Shown piece after piece: positions 17,244 to 26,003 of a DNA stretch of 64,000 nucleotides. How positions within the stretch are numbered: position 1 is the first letter of the stretch; each line of letters opens with the position of its first letter. A model generated the notes under the pieces. It was given only the letters and a program-made list of their open reading frames with translations, was not told where the DNA came from and searched no databases. The stretch comes from Adhaeribacter aerolatus (GTDB lineage Bacteria > Bacteroidota > Bacteroidia > Cytophagales > Hymenobacteraceae), in the NCBI RefSeq assembly GCF_007991635.1, contig NZ_BJYS01000009.1, positions 124,001 through 188,000 on the forward strand, in the 5' to 3' direction. Position numbers and translations under genes: made by a program.

Positions 17244-17897
17244 ATGATAGATATAAAGCAAATATTTAATAAAATACCCGGCTGGGTTTACACCTTGGTT
17301 ATAGTCGGATTCTTATACCTGACCGGTCTCCATACCCAAATTATCGGGCAGGTACAACGGTTGGTATTGGCTACCGGTCTGCTAAAACCAAAAGTGCCGG
17401 AGCTCTCGGAAGCAACGCCAACTACCCAGGCGGATGGTGCCAATAAACCCACTGCAACCCTGCCGGTTTACCCAGTGGCCGATTATAATTTTACGCTTAG
17501 AACCCTGGCGGGTGAAACGGTTACGATGGAATCGTTGAAAGGGAAAGTGATATTTATGAATTTATGGGCGACCTGGTGTCCGCCTTGTATTGCCGAAATG
17601 CCCAGTATCCAGAACCTGTACGAAAAAGTAAAGTCAGATAAAATAGCTTTTGTCATGGTTTCCTTAGACGAAGACCCAGCGAAGGCGCAGAAATTTATTC
17701 AGCGGCTAGGTTTTACCTTCCCGGTTTATACTCCGGATGGCTATATGCCGGCGCAATTCGGTTCCGGCAGCGTTATTCCTACTACTTATGTAATTTCTCC
17801 CGATGGCCATGTGGTCGTACAAAAAGATGGTATGGCCCAGTACGATACGCAGGAATTCCGCGACTTTCTGACTTTCCTGGCGCAAAAGGCTATTTAA
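17244..17897 (+). CDS. TlpA/ResA-like thioredoxin, membrane-anchored
   Basis: 217 residues. An N-terminal signal anchor (about 12-30) and a linker lead to a thioredoxin-fold domain (75-215) with the redox motif WCPPC (C112, C115) in NLWATWCPPCIAEMP and the cis-proline in VIPTTYVI. It faces the periplasm and reduces disulfides or persulfides there. Preceded by the Crp-type promoter and followed by an MFS carrier, a rhodanese lipoprotein and an exported DsrE protein, so it may serve as reductant for periplasmic sulfane sulfur (inference). Confidence 0.92.
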   Translation: MIDIKQIFNKIPGWVYTLVIVGFLYLTGLHTQIIGQVQRLVLATGLLKPKVPELSEATPTTQADGANKPTATLPVYPVADYNFTLRTLAGETVTMESLKGKVIFMNLWATWCPPCIAEMPSIQNLYEKVKSDKIAFVMVSLDEDPAKAQKFIQRLGFTFPVYTPDGYMPAQFGSGSVIPTTYVISPDGHVVVQKDGMAQYDTQEFRDFLTFLAQKAI

Positions 17898-17944
17898 TCT
17901 TCCTGATTAGAGAGCCTTAATTTTCAAACCCAAACCAGCCAACT

Positions 17945-19180
17945 ATGCTCACCTTGGAACAAAAAGAAATAAAATTAGGCTTGCAGGAGAACTGGCAACA
18001 GTTTTCCTGGCTGGTTCTGGTTACCGGGTTTGTGGGTGGCATGGTAGGCATCGAGCGCACGTTGTTGCCGCAACTGGCCGAAGAAGAATTTCATATTGCC
18101 TCTACTTCGGCGGTCTTATCTTTTATCGTGGCCTTTGGTATTACCAAAGCACTCACTAATTATTTTACAGGGGCACTAGCAAATAAATTAGGCCGGCGTA
18201 AATTATTAATCATCGGCTGGCTGATTGGTTTGCCCATTCCCTGGATACTGATGTATGCTACTTCCTGGAACCTGATTATTGTGGCAAACATTCTTTTGGG
18301 TTTAAACCAGGGGCTAACCTGGTCGAGTACCGTGGTGATGAAGATAGATTTAGTGGGTGAAAAAAACCGGGGCCTGGCCATGGGGCTGAATGAATTTGCC
18401 GGTTACCTGGCGGTAGGACTGGTGGCGCTGCTAACCGGTTATCTGGCTTCCCGGTACGGACTCCGACCTTATCCGTTCTTAATTGGGGTGGTATTCTCCG
18501 TGCTGGGTTTATTAATCAGCACCTTTATTATAAAAGATACGGCGCACCATGTAGCCGTAGCGGAAACAGCATCGGATGACAAACTACGACTACGCCATGT
18601 TTTTAGGGACACAACGCTTTTTAACCGCAACCTGAGCAGTATTACCCAGGCCGGCTTAGTAAATAATTTAAACGATGGCATGGTGTGGGGGCTGCTGCCA
18701 GTTTTACTTTCCAACCGGGGTTTTTCGCTGACGGAAGTTGGCCTGGTTACAGCCGTGTACCCGGGAGTATGGGGTTTTGGTCAATTGTTTACCGGGCGTT
18801 TATCCGACTTTGTTTCCCGGAAGGTTTTACTATTCTGGGGCATGTTATTACAAGGAATAACCTTGCTGCTGTTGGCAGGGGCCGCAGCCTTAAATCAATT
18901 TATAATCCTGGCTGCCTTTTTAGGACTGGGTACGGCCTTGGTTTATCCCACGTTTCTGGTAGCCATTTCCGAAAATACCAATCCTGGCCAACGGGCTGAA
19001 AGCTTGGGTGTATTCCGGCTGTGGCGTGACATGGGTTATGCAGTTGGTGCATTAATTACCGGCTTTCTGGCAGAGTATTATGGTTTATTGTCACCGTTAT
19101 TTTTCATTGGCGGGTTAACGTTGCTTTCGGCTATGGTTATAAAATTCCGGATGGTCTCAGGCAGAAGCAGCGCTAATTAA
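17945..19180 (+). CDS. MFS transporter
   Basis: 411 residues, twelve membrane helices. Loop 2-3 has motif A as GALANKLGRRKLLIIG (about 78-93) and the second half repeats it as GRLSDFVSRKVLLFWG. Substrate not known. It lies 47 bp after the TlpA gene and 35 bp before the rhodanese lipoprotein and is presumably part of the same transcript, which suggests a sulfur compound or a related anion as cargo. Confidence 0.9.
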   Translation: MLTLEQKEIKLGLQENWQQFSWLVLVTGFVGGMVGIERTLLPQLAEEEFHIASTSAVLSFIVAFGITKALTNYFTGALANKLGRRKLLIIGWLIGLPIPWILMYATSWNLIIVANILLGLNQGLTWSSTVVMKIDLVGEKNRGLAMGLNEFAGYLAVGLVALLTGYLASRYGLRPYPFLIGVVFSVLGLLISTFIIKDTAHHVAVAETASDDKLRLRHVFRDTTLFNRNLSSITQAGLVNNLNDGMVWGLLPVLLSNRGFSLTEVGLVTAVYPGVWGFGQLFTGRLSDFVSRKVLLFWGMLLQGITLLLLAGAAALNQFIILAAFLGLGTALVYPTFLVAISENTNPGQRAESLGVFRLWRDMGYAVGALITGFLAEYYGLLSPLFFIGGLTLLSAMVIKFRMVSGRSSAN

Positions 19181-19215
19181 ATCTACTTTATTTTTTTATA
19201 CAAATCATATCCTAA

Positions 19216-19665
19216 ATGAACCCAAGAAAAATCAAATTCTTACTAACAGCCTTTGTATTGCTCTCGGCCTTACCTCTATGCATGAGCTGCTCCACTAAAT
19301 CTACTGCGGCCGACGTAGAACTAAACCAGGAAAAACCGGAGGCCGAACCGATAAAAGTGCTAAACAGCCAGGAAGCGAAAAAGCTGCTGGCCCAACAACC
19401 CAATACAATTATCCTGGATGTGCGAACGCCACCGGAATTTGCTGGTGGCCACTTGCAAAATGCCCAACTTATTAATTTCAATGCGCCGGATTTTAAGGAA
19501 CAAATCAAGCGACTTGACCCCACGCAACCTTATTTGGTGTATTGCGCCGTCGGCGGGCGGAGCAAATTAGCTGCCGATATAATGCATAAAATGGGTTTTA
19601 AGCAGGTTTATAATGTCAGTCAGGGTTTCAATGCTATAAAAGAAGCCGGTGTACCAGTTAAATAA
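19216..19665 (+). CDS. Rhodanese lipoprotein (periplasmic)
   Basis: 149 residues: a signal peptide with a likely lipidated C25 (LCMSC, slightly atypical), a linker of about 25 residues, then one rhodanese domain (46-148) with LDVRTPPEF and the active loop YCAVGGRS (C110). An exported sulfurtransferase, likely handing sulfane sulfur to or from the DsrE and TlpA neighbours. 20 bp separate it from the DsrE gene. Confidence 0.9.
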   Translation: MNPRKIKFLLTAFVLLSALPLCMSCSTKSTAADVELNQEKPEAEPIKVLNSQEAKKLLAQQPNTIILDVRTPPEFAGGHLQNAQLINFNAPDFKEQIKRLDPTQPYLVYCAVGGRSKLAADIMHKMGFKQVYNVSQGFNAIKEAGVPVK

Positions 19666-19685
19666 CCAAATAATTTACAAGATTT

Positions 19686-20132
19686 ATGAATTTCAGAATC
19701 GTTTTAATAATCGCTTTTTTCTTCATTGGCTTGGGTGTTAATGCGCAGGTAAAACCCCAAAAAACTGCTTTAAGCAAGACCACAACAGCTAAACCGCACC
19801 GCGTCGTTTACGACGTAACTAATGCCGATACGGCAGTACAGGCCTCTCTGGTGCGGCAGCTCAACAATCTCAAAAGAGGGTGGCCCGATGCGCAGGTAGA
19901 AGTAGTGGTGCACGGCAAAGGCTTGGATTTAGTACTAGGACAAAAATCTTATAAGGCAGCTGCCATTAAAGACTTACAGAAAAAAGGAGTAGTATTTGCC
20001 GCCTGTGAAAATACCATGCGTTTCCGGAAAGTAACTATCGCCGACCTTTTACCGGGCGTAATTACGGTGCCCATGGGGGTGGGAGAAATTATTATGAAGC
20101 AAGAACAAGGTTGGAGTTATATAAAATATTAA
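19686..20132 (+). CDS. Exported DsrE-family protein
   Basis: 148 residues with a signal peptide cleaved near VNAQ and a DsrE/DsrF-like domain (37-148). C107 in VVFAACENTM is at the position of the conserved persulfide-carrying cysteine of the family. DsrE/TusD proteins carry sulfane sulfur; exported versions next to rhodaneses are seen in sulfur oxidisers. Last intact gene of the second sulfur block; a terminator follows at 20173. Confidence 0.85.
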   Translation: MNFRIVLIIAFFFIGLGVNAQVKPQKTALSKTTTAKPHRVVYDVTNADTAVQASLVRQLNNLKRGWPDAQVEVVVHGKGLDLVLGQKSYKAAAIKDLQKKGVVFAACENTMRFRKVTIADLLPGVITVPMGVGEIIMKQEQGWSYIKY

Positions 20133-20172
20133 AGCGTGCGGCTGATTTTAGTTTAGTTGTTTGGGAGTAAAG

Positions 20173-20198
20173 GCTAGCTCTATTTAGAGCTGGCTTTT
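20173..20198 (+). terminator. Terminator after the second sulfur block
   Basis: GCTAGCTCTA and TAGAGCTGGC form a 10-bp hairpin with one G-T pair, followed by TTTT. Confidence 0.55.
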
Positions 20199-20223
20199 CG
20201 CAAATTGGAATTTCGATATTACC

Positions 20224-20734
20224 ATGCAAGCACTATTTAGATTATTGACTTTTAACTGGTTGTTACATGGTGTGCATTTTCTAAATGCCCAAACGGTTAA
20301 CCCGAAATATAAGAAGTTACTTGAAAAATTGTACCAGAAAATAGTTCCACTCATAACCGTAACGGAAGCAGCTAAATGGCAAGCTACAGAGCCAGAATTA
20401 ATTTTCTGGATTCCCGCGAGAAAGAGTAGTATGTAATGAGCCCTATAAAAATGCCAAATGGGTGGGATATAAAAATTTTGATTTATAAAGATTAGGTAAT
20501 ATTCCCCGGCAAACGCCAATGGTAGTTTATTGTTCGGTTAGTTACCTGAGTAAGAAAGTGGGCGAAATGCTTATAACAGTGGCAAATACCAACAGCTATA
20601 ATTTATATGGCAGCTTATTCGAATGGGTTAACCAAGGTCAGCCTGGGTAGAATAACCAAGAAGACAGAACCGCAGCAGCACATACTTACTCCCGCAGTTG
20701 GGGAAAGTGGTTACAGCAAGGGAAAAAGGTTTAA
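20224..20734 (+). pseudogene. Decayed rhodanese-like exported protein
   Basis: The frame opens with a signal peptide (ending LNAQ) and PKYKKLLEKLYQKIVPLIT, then breaks. After a shift near 20403-20408 the sequence resumes as LDSREKE, has a TAG at 20427, shifts again near 20435-20445 and goes on as NAKWVGYKNFDL, VVYCSVSYLSKK and YNLYGSLFEWVNQG, with further in-frame stops after DL and QPG, and ends with SWGKWLQQGKKV. These are the segments of a Bacteroidota family of about 170-residue exported rhodaneses. The active loop CSVSYLS has also lost the usual arginine. Two frameshifts and three stops make sequencing error unlikely as the sole cause. Confidence 0.78.
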
Positions 20735-20748
20735 TAGGGAAGCAAAAA

Positions 20749-21666
20749 ATGGAAAAATATCTAGATATATTCTTAAAATCGTTTACAGATTATGGTGGGT
20801 ATCTGGTGCGGGAAGTGCTATACCCTGGCTGGGGCAACTATTTTTATTGGCTGTTGGGCCTCTCCTTGTTTTTCTGGCTGCTAGAAATAATAATGCCCTG
20901 GCGGCAGCACCAAGCCAAAATTCGGCAGGATTTCTGGCTCGATGGTTTTTATATGTTTTTCAATTTCTTCTTGTTTTCCTTGGTAGGGTTTAATGCTATT
21001 TCCAACGTTGGGGTGCAAGCATTTAACGACTTCCTGGCTCTTTTTGGCTTGCAGAATTTGGTGGCTTTCGAAATTCATTCCTGGCCGATTTGGGCGCAGC
21101 TTTTAACGTTGTTTGTAGTGCGGGATTTTATTCAATGGAATGTGCACCGGCTCTTGCACCGGGTAGATTTTTTGTGGGAGTTTCATAAAGTACATCATTC
21201 GGTTCAGCAGATGGGTTTTGCCGCCCACCTGCGTTTTCACTGGATGGAAACAGTCGTTTACCGGACTTTAGAATACATTCCGCTGGCCATGATTGGCTTT
21301 GGCATTCAGGATTTTTTTCTGGTTCATATTTTTGCCACCGCAATTGGTCATTTTAACCATTCTAACTTTAAGCTGCCGCTGGGCCCGCTCCGTTATATTT
21401 TTAACAACCCGCAGATGCACATCTGGCACCACGCCAAAACAATACCCCGCCAGTATGGCATTAATTATGGCATTAGTTTAAGTATTTGGGATTATATTTT
21501 TTGCACGGCTTATGTACCCGCAGATGGCCGGGACATTCATTTAGGCTTTGAGGAAGTGGAAACCTATCCGGATAATTTTCTGGAGCAGCAAACCTTCCCT
21601 TTCAAAGGCACGAGCGTATTAGCCGGGAAAAACAATTACACCGAAAATGGTCCGGCAAATACCTAA
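20749..21666 (+). CDS. Sterol desaturase/fatty acid hydroxylase family protein
   Basis: 305-residue integral membrane di-iron enzyme. All histidine clusters are present: HRLLH, HKVHH, HFNH and HIWHH, set among four to five helices. The family inserts oxygen or double bonds into sterols, carotenoids and fatty acids; the substrate here is unknown, a 2- or 3-hydroxy lipid of the sphingolipid/sulfonolipid type being one option in Bacteroidota. ATG at 20749 is chosen; an in-frame TTG at 20698 lies inside the rhodanese pseudogene. Confidence 0.88.
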   Translation: MEKYLDIFLKSFTDYGGYLVREVLYPGWGNYFYWLLGLSLFFWLLEIIMPWRQHQAKIRQDFWLDGFYMFFNFFLFSLVGFNAISNVGVQAFNDFLALFGLQNLVAFEIHSWPIWAQLLTLFVVRDFIQWNVHRLLHRVDFLWEFHKVHHSVQQMGFAAHLRFHWMETVVYRTLEYIPLAMIGFGIQDFFLVHIFATAIGHFNHSNFKLPLGPLRYIFNNPQMHIWHHAKTIPRQYGINYGISLSIWDYIFCTAYVPADGRDIHLGFEEVETYPDNFLEQQTFPFKGTSVLAGKNNYTENGPANT

Positions 21667-21719
21667 CCTTAAAGACCTAAATTATATTATACGCTTGGGT
21701 TTTGGTTTAAAGTAAATCT

Positions 21720-22190
21720 TTAGACCAGGCTCCTTTCATTTAAAGGCTCGTCCTTAAACAATAACCAGGTGCGGGCACTCGTAAAATCCATAAATACCTG
21801 GTGTTCAATTACCCCATTCTCCTGGTACTGCTGCTGGCCTCTACTGGTAAAATCCGTACTATTCATTAAAACGTTGTAATCTTCCAGAACAACAACTGCT
21901 AATTTCAATATCGAGGAATTAGAAGCCAATTCTATCCAATCAGTCAGGATCCATCTTTTTTCTTCGGGGCTGATAAAGAAAATATTCAGGTCGCTGATTA
22001 GCCAGTATTTTATTCCATTCTGATGGGTTAATTCCAAAGCTTGTAAAAAGCCTGCTTGACGTTCTGCCAGACTAATTTGTCGCTTCCATTCTAATAATAA
22101 TAACGATTCGGAAAGGTTTAAAGAAATAAGAACAAACTCATTTTCAACTGCTGTGGCTGGGAAATTTCCAGATACTCTATATTGATTCAT
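21720..22190 (-). CDS. Hypothetical protein, STAS/SpoIIAA-like (weak)
   Basis: 156-residue soluble protein without signal or membrane segment. The alternating pattern (LEWKRQISLAERQAGFLQAL, KYWLISDLNIFFISPEEKRWI, ILKLAVVVLEDYNVLM) resembles the strand-helix order of STAS-like proteins, but no diagnostic residue can be claimed. It is convergent with the hydroxylase gene (53 bp between stops). Function unknown. Confidence 0.65.
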   Translation of the reverse strand: MNQYRVSGNFPATAVENEFVLISLNLSESLLLLEWKRQISLAERQAGFLQALELTHQNGIKYWLISDLNIFFISPEEKRWILTDWIELASNSSILKLAVVVLEDYNVLMNSTDFTSRGQQQYQENGVIEHQVFMDFTSARTWLLFKDEPLNERSLV

Positions 22191-22569
22191 GCACTAAAAC
22201 GCTATTAATTCATAAAATTAATAAAAATACTACTATTATCCAATAAATATCTAAATAAATCTATATTAACTAATAATTGCTTTCTATTACATGGCGGGCA
22301 AATATTATCTGCTGTAGTAACACCAATATTTTATTCGTGAATTCGCTTCATCAGCTAATTGGTTAAACCATTTTTTAACATAAAAACAGTTTCTTCAATA
22401 TTCTTGTTTATTTAATTTCCTCCCTGTTGTAACGCAGTCATAAGTTCATTATTTTGCTTGCTAGTTGCCTGATTAATAACGATTGCTGCAGGACCTGTTT
22501 ATACCTTAATACTTAAATAAAACTTTACAATCCAGCAAATATTCATAGATTAAACATTCAGATTAAACC
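22191..22569. other. Intergenic region, nothing recognised
   Basis: 380 bp between divergently transcribed genes. AT-rich; no clear promoter pair, repeat or ORF. Confidence 0.5.
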
Positions 22570-22959
22570 ATGAAAAATAACAGATTTATTATCCTGATAA
22601 TATTGCTAATTTGCTTGGGTACTGGCTTTTATTTAAAAGCAAACACCCCAAAAGAAAAGAAACTCCGGCATGTGGTTGCTTTTAAATTTAAGCCCGGTAC
22701 TACCACTGCCCAAATGCAAAAGGCCACCGTTGATTTTCTTAACCTGAAAAAACTTGTACCCCAGATAACTGAATTAGAAGGCGGGCCGGATATTTCCTTT
22801 GAGAAGAAAAACGGCAAATTTACGCACTGTTTCGTGGTGAGTGTAAAAAGCAAGGCAGATTTAGATGCTTACGGCGCTCACCCAAATCACAAAGCATTCA
22901 GCAGGTCGGTAGATCCGCTTTTGGCCGAAGTAATGGTAGTAGATTACTGGACCGAATAA
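22570..22959 (+). CDS. Exported Dabb-domain (stress-responsive alpha/beta barrel) protein
   Basis: 129 residues: a hydrophobic N-terminus (6-22, signal or anchor), then a ferredoxin-like Dabb domain (32-127) beginning LRHVVAFKFKPGTT and ending with AYGAHPNHKAFSRSVDPLLAEVMVVDYW, the family's best-kept segment. Dabb domains dimerise into barrels; some are enzymes, many are of unknown function. Monocistronic, with a terminator at 23064. Confidence 0.88.
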   Translation: MKNNRFIILIILLICLGTGFYLKANTPKEKKLRHVVAFKFKPGTTTAQMQKATVDFLNLKKLVPQITELEGGPDISFEKKNGKFTHCFVVSVKSKADLDAYGAHPNHKAFSRSVDPLLAEVMVVDYWTE

Positions 22960-23063
22960 CATTTTAAACTTGGTAAATTGCCTTAATGAGGCATCAAGAG
23001 TTACTTAAAGAAAAATTAGATTTACATCTATTTTCCGGTTCTCCCAATAGAAGGCTTAAATTA

Positions 23064-23097
23064 AAAAAGCCAATCCGAAAATCTGGACTGGCTTTTT
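23064..23097 (+). terminator. Terminator after the Dabb gene
   Basis: AAAAAGCCAATCC and GGACTGGCTTTTT form a 13-bp hairpin with one mismatch and T-run. The A-run on the other side lets it also end the minus-strand small gene at 23175. Confidence 0.7.
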
Positions 23098-23174
23098 AAT
23101 TAACTTCTTTTAATTTGTTACGGGTAAGCAATTTTATTCAGAAATCCGGAAGCCAAATTACTTACTTCCCGATA

Positions 23175-23351
23175 TTATTCTTCGGCAGGCTGAATGGCTC
23201 CATAAATTACCGGGCTAAAGAAACGCAGGTTTTCCAGAATACAAGTCATGCTATAAAACTTTTTCGGATCTACCTCCGGATGCTCAGCCATAGCTACCAG
23301 AAAGGTTTCTATGGCCTGGGTATATTTATCGTCAAATTCTTCTTTTGTCAT
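23175..23351 (-). CDS. Small protein of 58 residues, unknown
   Basis: An ATG at 23351 opens a frame of 58 codons ending at TAA 23175. The product is acidic and without membrane segments; MAEHPEVDPKKFY and NLRFFSPVIYGAIQP are the distinctive parts. Codon use (GAA, AAA, CTG, CCG) is like the neighbours and the frame ends just ahead of the bidirectional hairpin at 23064-23097. No family recognised. Confidence 0.55.
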   Translation of the reverse strand: MTKEEFDDKYTQAIETFLVAMAEHPEVDPKKFYSMTCILENLRFFSPVIYGAIQPAEE

Positions 23352-23884
23352 CTCTATTGCTCTTCCCGGTTTACCAACCTTGTAAATAAATCAAATTTAT
23401 TAATTACTGATTTGGGTTTAAGCATTTAAATAATAATTCTTTTCGTTTCGCCTCAAGCTGCAACCTGAGTTATAACTTTCCGGATAATACTTTAGTGCGA
23501 TTTAAATCAAATATTTTCTAGTGGATAATGTTTACTTGCTGACAGCATAAACCTGGATATTTTAACAGATACCGGCCCCCAATTATTAATAAATTCCCTC
23601 CATAAACTCTAAGAAAATAAAGACAGAGATTAAAGTATAATACAGAAAGCATTAAAGCTACTTGTTAAATCTGTATTCACCTTTATTTATCTTGTGCAGT
23701 TAATTAATGAATATTGATAAGTCAAGGTTGAATATAGCTTTAACGGAGCAACTGTAACCTAACTCAAAATACATTGAATTAATCTTAATTGCCTGTTTAG
23801 GTACCTGGTAAATAATTTTGGATTCGGATTCAGCCAAAAGAGAATTATTTCGTAAATACCAACCAATATTAAAACTCATAATTT
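23352..23884. other. Intergenic region, nothing recognised
   Basis: About 530 bp, AT-rich, between the divergent small gene and the PAP2 gene. No repeat, RNA or convincing ORF seen. Confidence 0.5.
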
Positions 23885-24718
23885 ATGCAGCAGGTTAACC
23901 GCTATTATCTTTTAGTGATTTTATATTTAAGTATGCTCAGCCCGGGCAGTTTAATGGCCCAGGAAACCGATACGCTAAAGAAATACCAGGAACCGGTAAC
24001 AGCTCCCCCACAAAAGGCCCCATTTTTTAAATTTAAAATTTTTAAAGCCACCGCAGTACCCGCCGTTCTTATTGGCTATGGATTAACCACCATCAAAGAC
24101 AATGGCCTTTACAGCAGTTACGATGCGCAAAGAGATATTCGCCAGCAATTTCCTAACTTTCATACCCGCGCAGATGACATTCTGGTGTTTGCCCCTTTTG
24201 CCGAACTGGCTTTGGCAAATTTACTGAATGTTAAATCGAACAACGATTTTCTGAATACCGGATTGGTTATATTAAAGGCAGAAGCCATCAACGGTATACT
24301 GGTACTCGGCTTAAAAAATACCACGAATCAACTACGTCCGAATGGCGAAAACCGTTACTCTCTGCCATCCGGCCATACCGCTCATGCCTTTCTGGCAGCG
24401 TCTATTCTGCACACAGAACTACGCCACAAAAGCCAATGGTACGGCATTGGTGCGTACACCATTGCCGTTAGCGTTGGTGCTTTGCGGATGTTAAATAACA
24501 AACACTGGCAATCAGATGTGCTGGTTGGTGCGGGTATAGGCATTTTGTCTTCGCACCTGGCTTATTTATCACACCGTAATCGTTGGGGCCGGAAGCCTTC
24601 CGTAGTGGTAATACCTACCTATATCTTCGGTACGCCGGGTGTGGGAATGGCCTTAAACCTGGATCAGGTAAAAACCAAAAAGCCGCCAACAAATTTTTAT
24701 TTAAAGCAAAATAATTAA
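23885..24718 (+). CDS. PAP2-family phosphatase, exported
   Basis: 277 residues with a signal peptide (LMAQ). The three phosphatase motifs are present: K-x6-RP in KNTTNQLRP, PSGHTAHAF and the R-x5-H-x3-D block LRMLNNKHWQSD. Such proteins dephosphorylate lipid phosphates (undecaprenyl or phosphatidate) at the envelope. Hydrophobic helices lie between motifs. Stands alone. Confidence 0.9.
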   Translation: MQQVNRYYLLVILYLSMLSPGSLMAQETDTLKKYQEPVTAPPQKAPFFKFKIFKATAVPAVLIGYGLTTIKDNGLYSSYDAQRDIRQQFPNFHTRADDILVFAPFAELALANLLNVKSNNDFLNTGLVILKAEAINGILVLGLKNTTNQLRPNGENRYSLPSGHTAHAFLAASILHTELRHKSQWYGIGAYTIAVSVGALRMLNNKHWQSDVLVGAGIGILSSHLAYLSHRNRWGRKPSVVVIPTYIFGTPGVGMALNLDQVKTKKPPTNFYLKQNN

Positions 24719-25271
24719 TCAAAACCGGATTATAACTTTTTATCATCGATTATACGGCGCCGTTGCGGCTCTAATTATTGATTGCCTTGAGCCTGCTTAT
24801 TACCCCAAGTAGCTGCTCAAAAAAGTAAGTGACCGTTAGCGTTAAAATAATAAAGGCTCATCCGGCTTTATCATCTTATAATACCTGCATAAGCAGCAGG
24901 ATAAAACAAAAATGCCTTTAAATAATTATTTGCGGCTACGCCATCACAAAACCATCTATTCAGGAATTTACTCCAATTACTCCATCATTAAATATGGATA
25001 CCAGTTTATTCAAACTTCCTTCTGCCAATGCAACAATTTACGTGTCAAATGCAGCAATTACTAAAATAAACATAGCTTACGTGTATTTATTACTTTTGCA
25101 TTAGCAGCTTTAATTCTTTAGGTTGAACAAAACTGCTCGCTTAAAAACATTAGCGCCGATGGGTAGTGCAGAAGTAAAATTGTCAAATAAAGTTTAGATT
25201 AGTTTTTTATAATTAAAAATAATTTATACGTTTATCAAAATTTTATTTTAAACCCTTAAACACACGCATCT
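24719..25271. other. Intergenic region, nothing recognised
   Basis: About 550 bp. One short frame of about 48 codons at 24911 has no gene-like composition. No structured RNA recognised. Confidence 0.45.
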
Positions 25272-25499
25272 ATGACCAAGTTTGAAGAGGTAATCGAAAC
25301 CTTAAAATTTGCTGAAAAGAATAAAGAGCAGTTAAATGCGATTACTTCAACTTTACAAAAAGTAATTACAGAACAAAGAAAAAGCGTTGAAGCTTTAGAA
25401 AAACTGTTATCTGAAATTGAATCTGGTAATGTAACACCAGCTAAAAAACGGGGTGGATATCGGGGACGTAGAAAAAAAGAGGAAGGCCAACAATCCTAA
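25272..25499 (+). CDS. Small coiled-coil protein with basic tail
   Basis: 75 residues: an all-helical coiled-coil stretch (1-50, VIETLKFAEKNKEQLNAI and VITEQRKSVEALEKLLSEIE) and a Lys/Arg/Gly tail (AKKRGGYRGRRKKEEG). Such an architecture suggests a small nucleic-acid binding protein, but no family is recognised. A perfect terminator 5 bp after the stop supports a real, separately transcribed gene. Confidence 0.75.
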   Translation: MTKFEEVIETLKFAEKNKEQLNAITSTLQKVITEQRKSVEALEKLLSEIESGNVTPAKKRGGYRGRRKKEEGQQS

Positions 25500-25504
25500 A
25501 ATAA

Positions 25505-25533
25505 AAAAAGGAAGCATTAAATGCTTCCTTTTT
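25505..25533 (+). terminator. Terminator after the coiled-coil gene
   Basis: AAAAAGGAAGCAT and ATGCTTCCTTTTT, perfect 13-bp stem with a 3-nt loop and T-run. Confidence 0.85.
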
Positions 25534-26003
25534 GATTTAAATAAATTAGAGTTAACTGTACATTTATTTGAATCTGTATTATTGCAGCTAACTCTATATA
25601 AAATTAAAACCTTAATCAATTTCTGCCCGTCAGAAAAACAGCTTTTGCTGAATGCCGCCTTAGTTACTGATTACAAATTTAATATCCTTAGAATTAGTCG
25701 ACAATCTTGCTGTCAACACACCGCCAGCCTTAAACAAAATACAGCTTAATTCATCGCGCAAAAACTTCATCAAACCATTAGTTGATTTATCTTTGCCGGC
25801 CGTATCATTTTTATTATGCCGTTTCTGTTTCACGCCAAAAGAGTTTGCACTACCACCTAAAAAACTAAAACTACTACTTTTGTTACGTTAAACGCAATAC
25901 CGGGTAAAACAGCATGGGCAGATATTTTTTGGCAGTTTGCATAACTTAAATTCCAGGTTTTGGTTTAATAGTTATTAACCTTAAATAAAATCAGGAATAA
26001 TAA
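25534..26003. other. Intergenic region upstream of msrA
   Basis: 470 bp. A TACTTTTG -7-like element is at 25875-25882, 121 bp before the msrA start, but no TTTG at the right distance. An open frame crossing 25453-25749 overlaps the terminator and is not considered a gene. Confidence 0.4.

Noticed and set aside
23115-23429. 104-codon plus-strand frame
   Set aside because: It is antisense to the better supported 58-residue minus-strand gene.
24830-24850. GTGACCGTTAGC as another Crp-type box
   Set aside because: The right half-site TCAC is missing and no gene starts nearby.
25453-25749. 98-codon plus-strand frame
   Set aside because: It overlaps the coiled-coil gene and its perfect terminator and has no gene-like composition.
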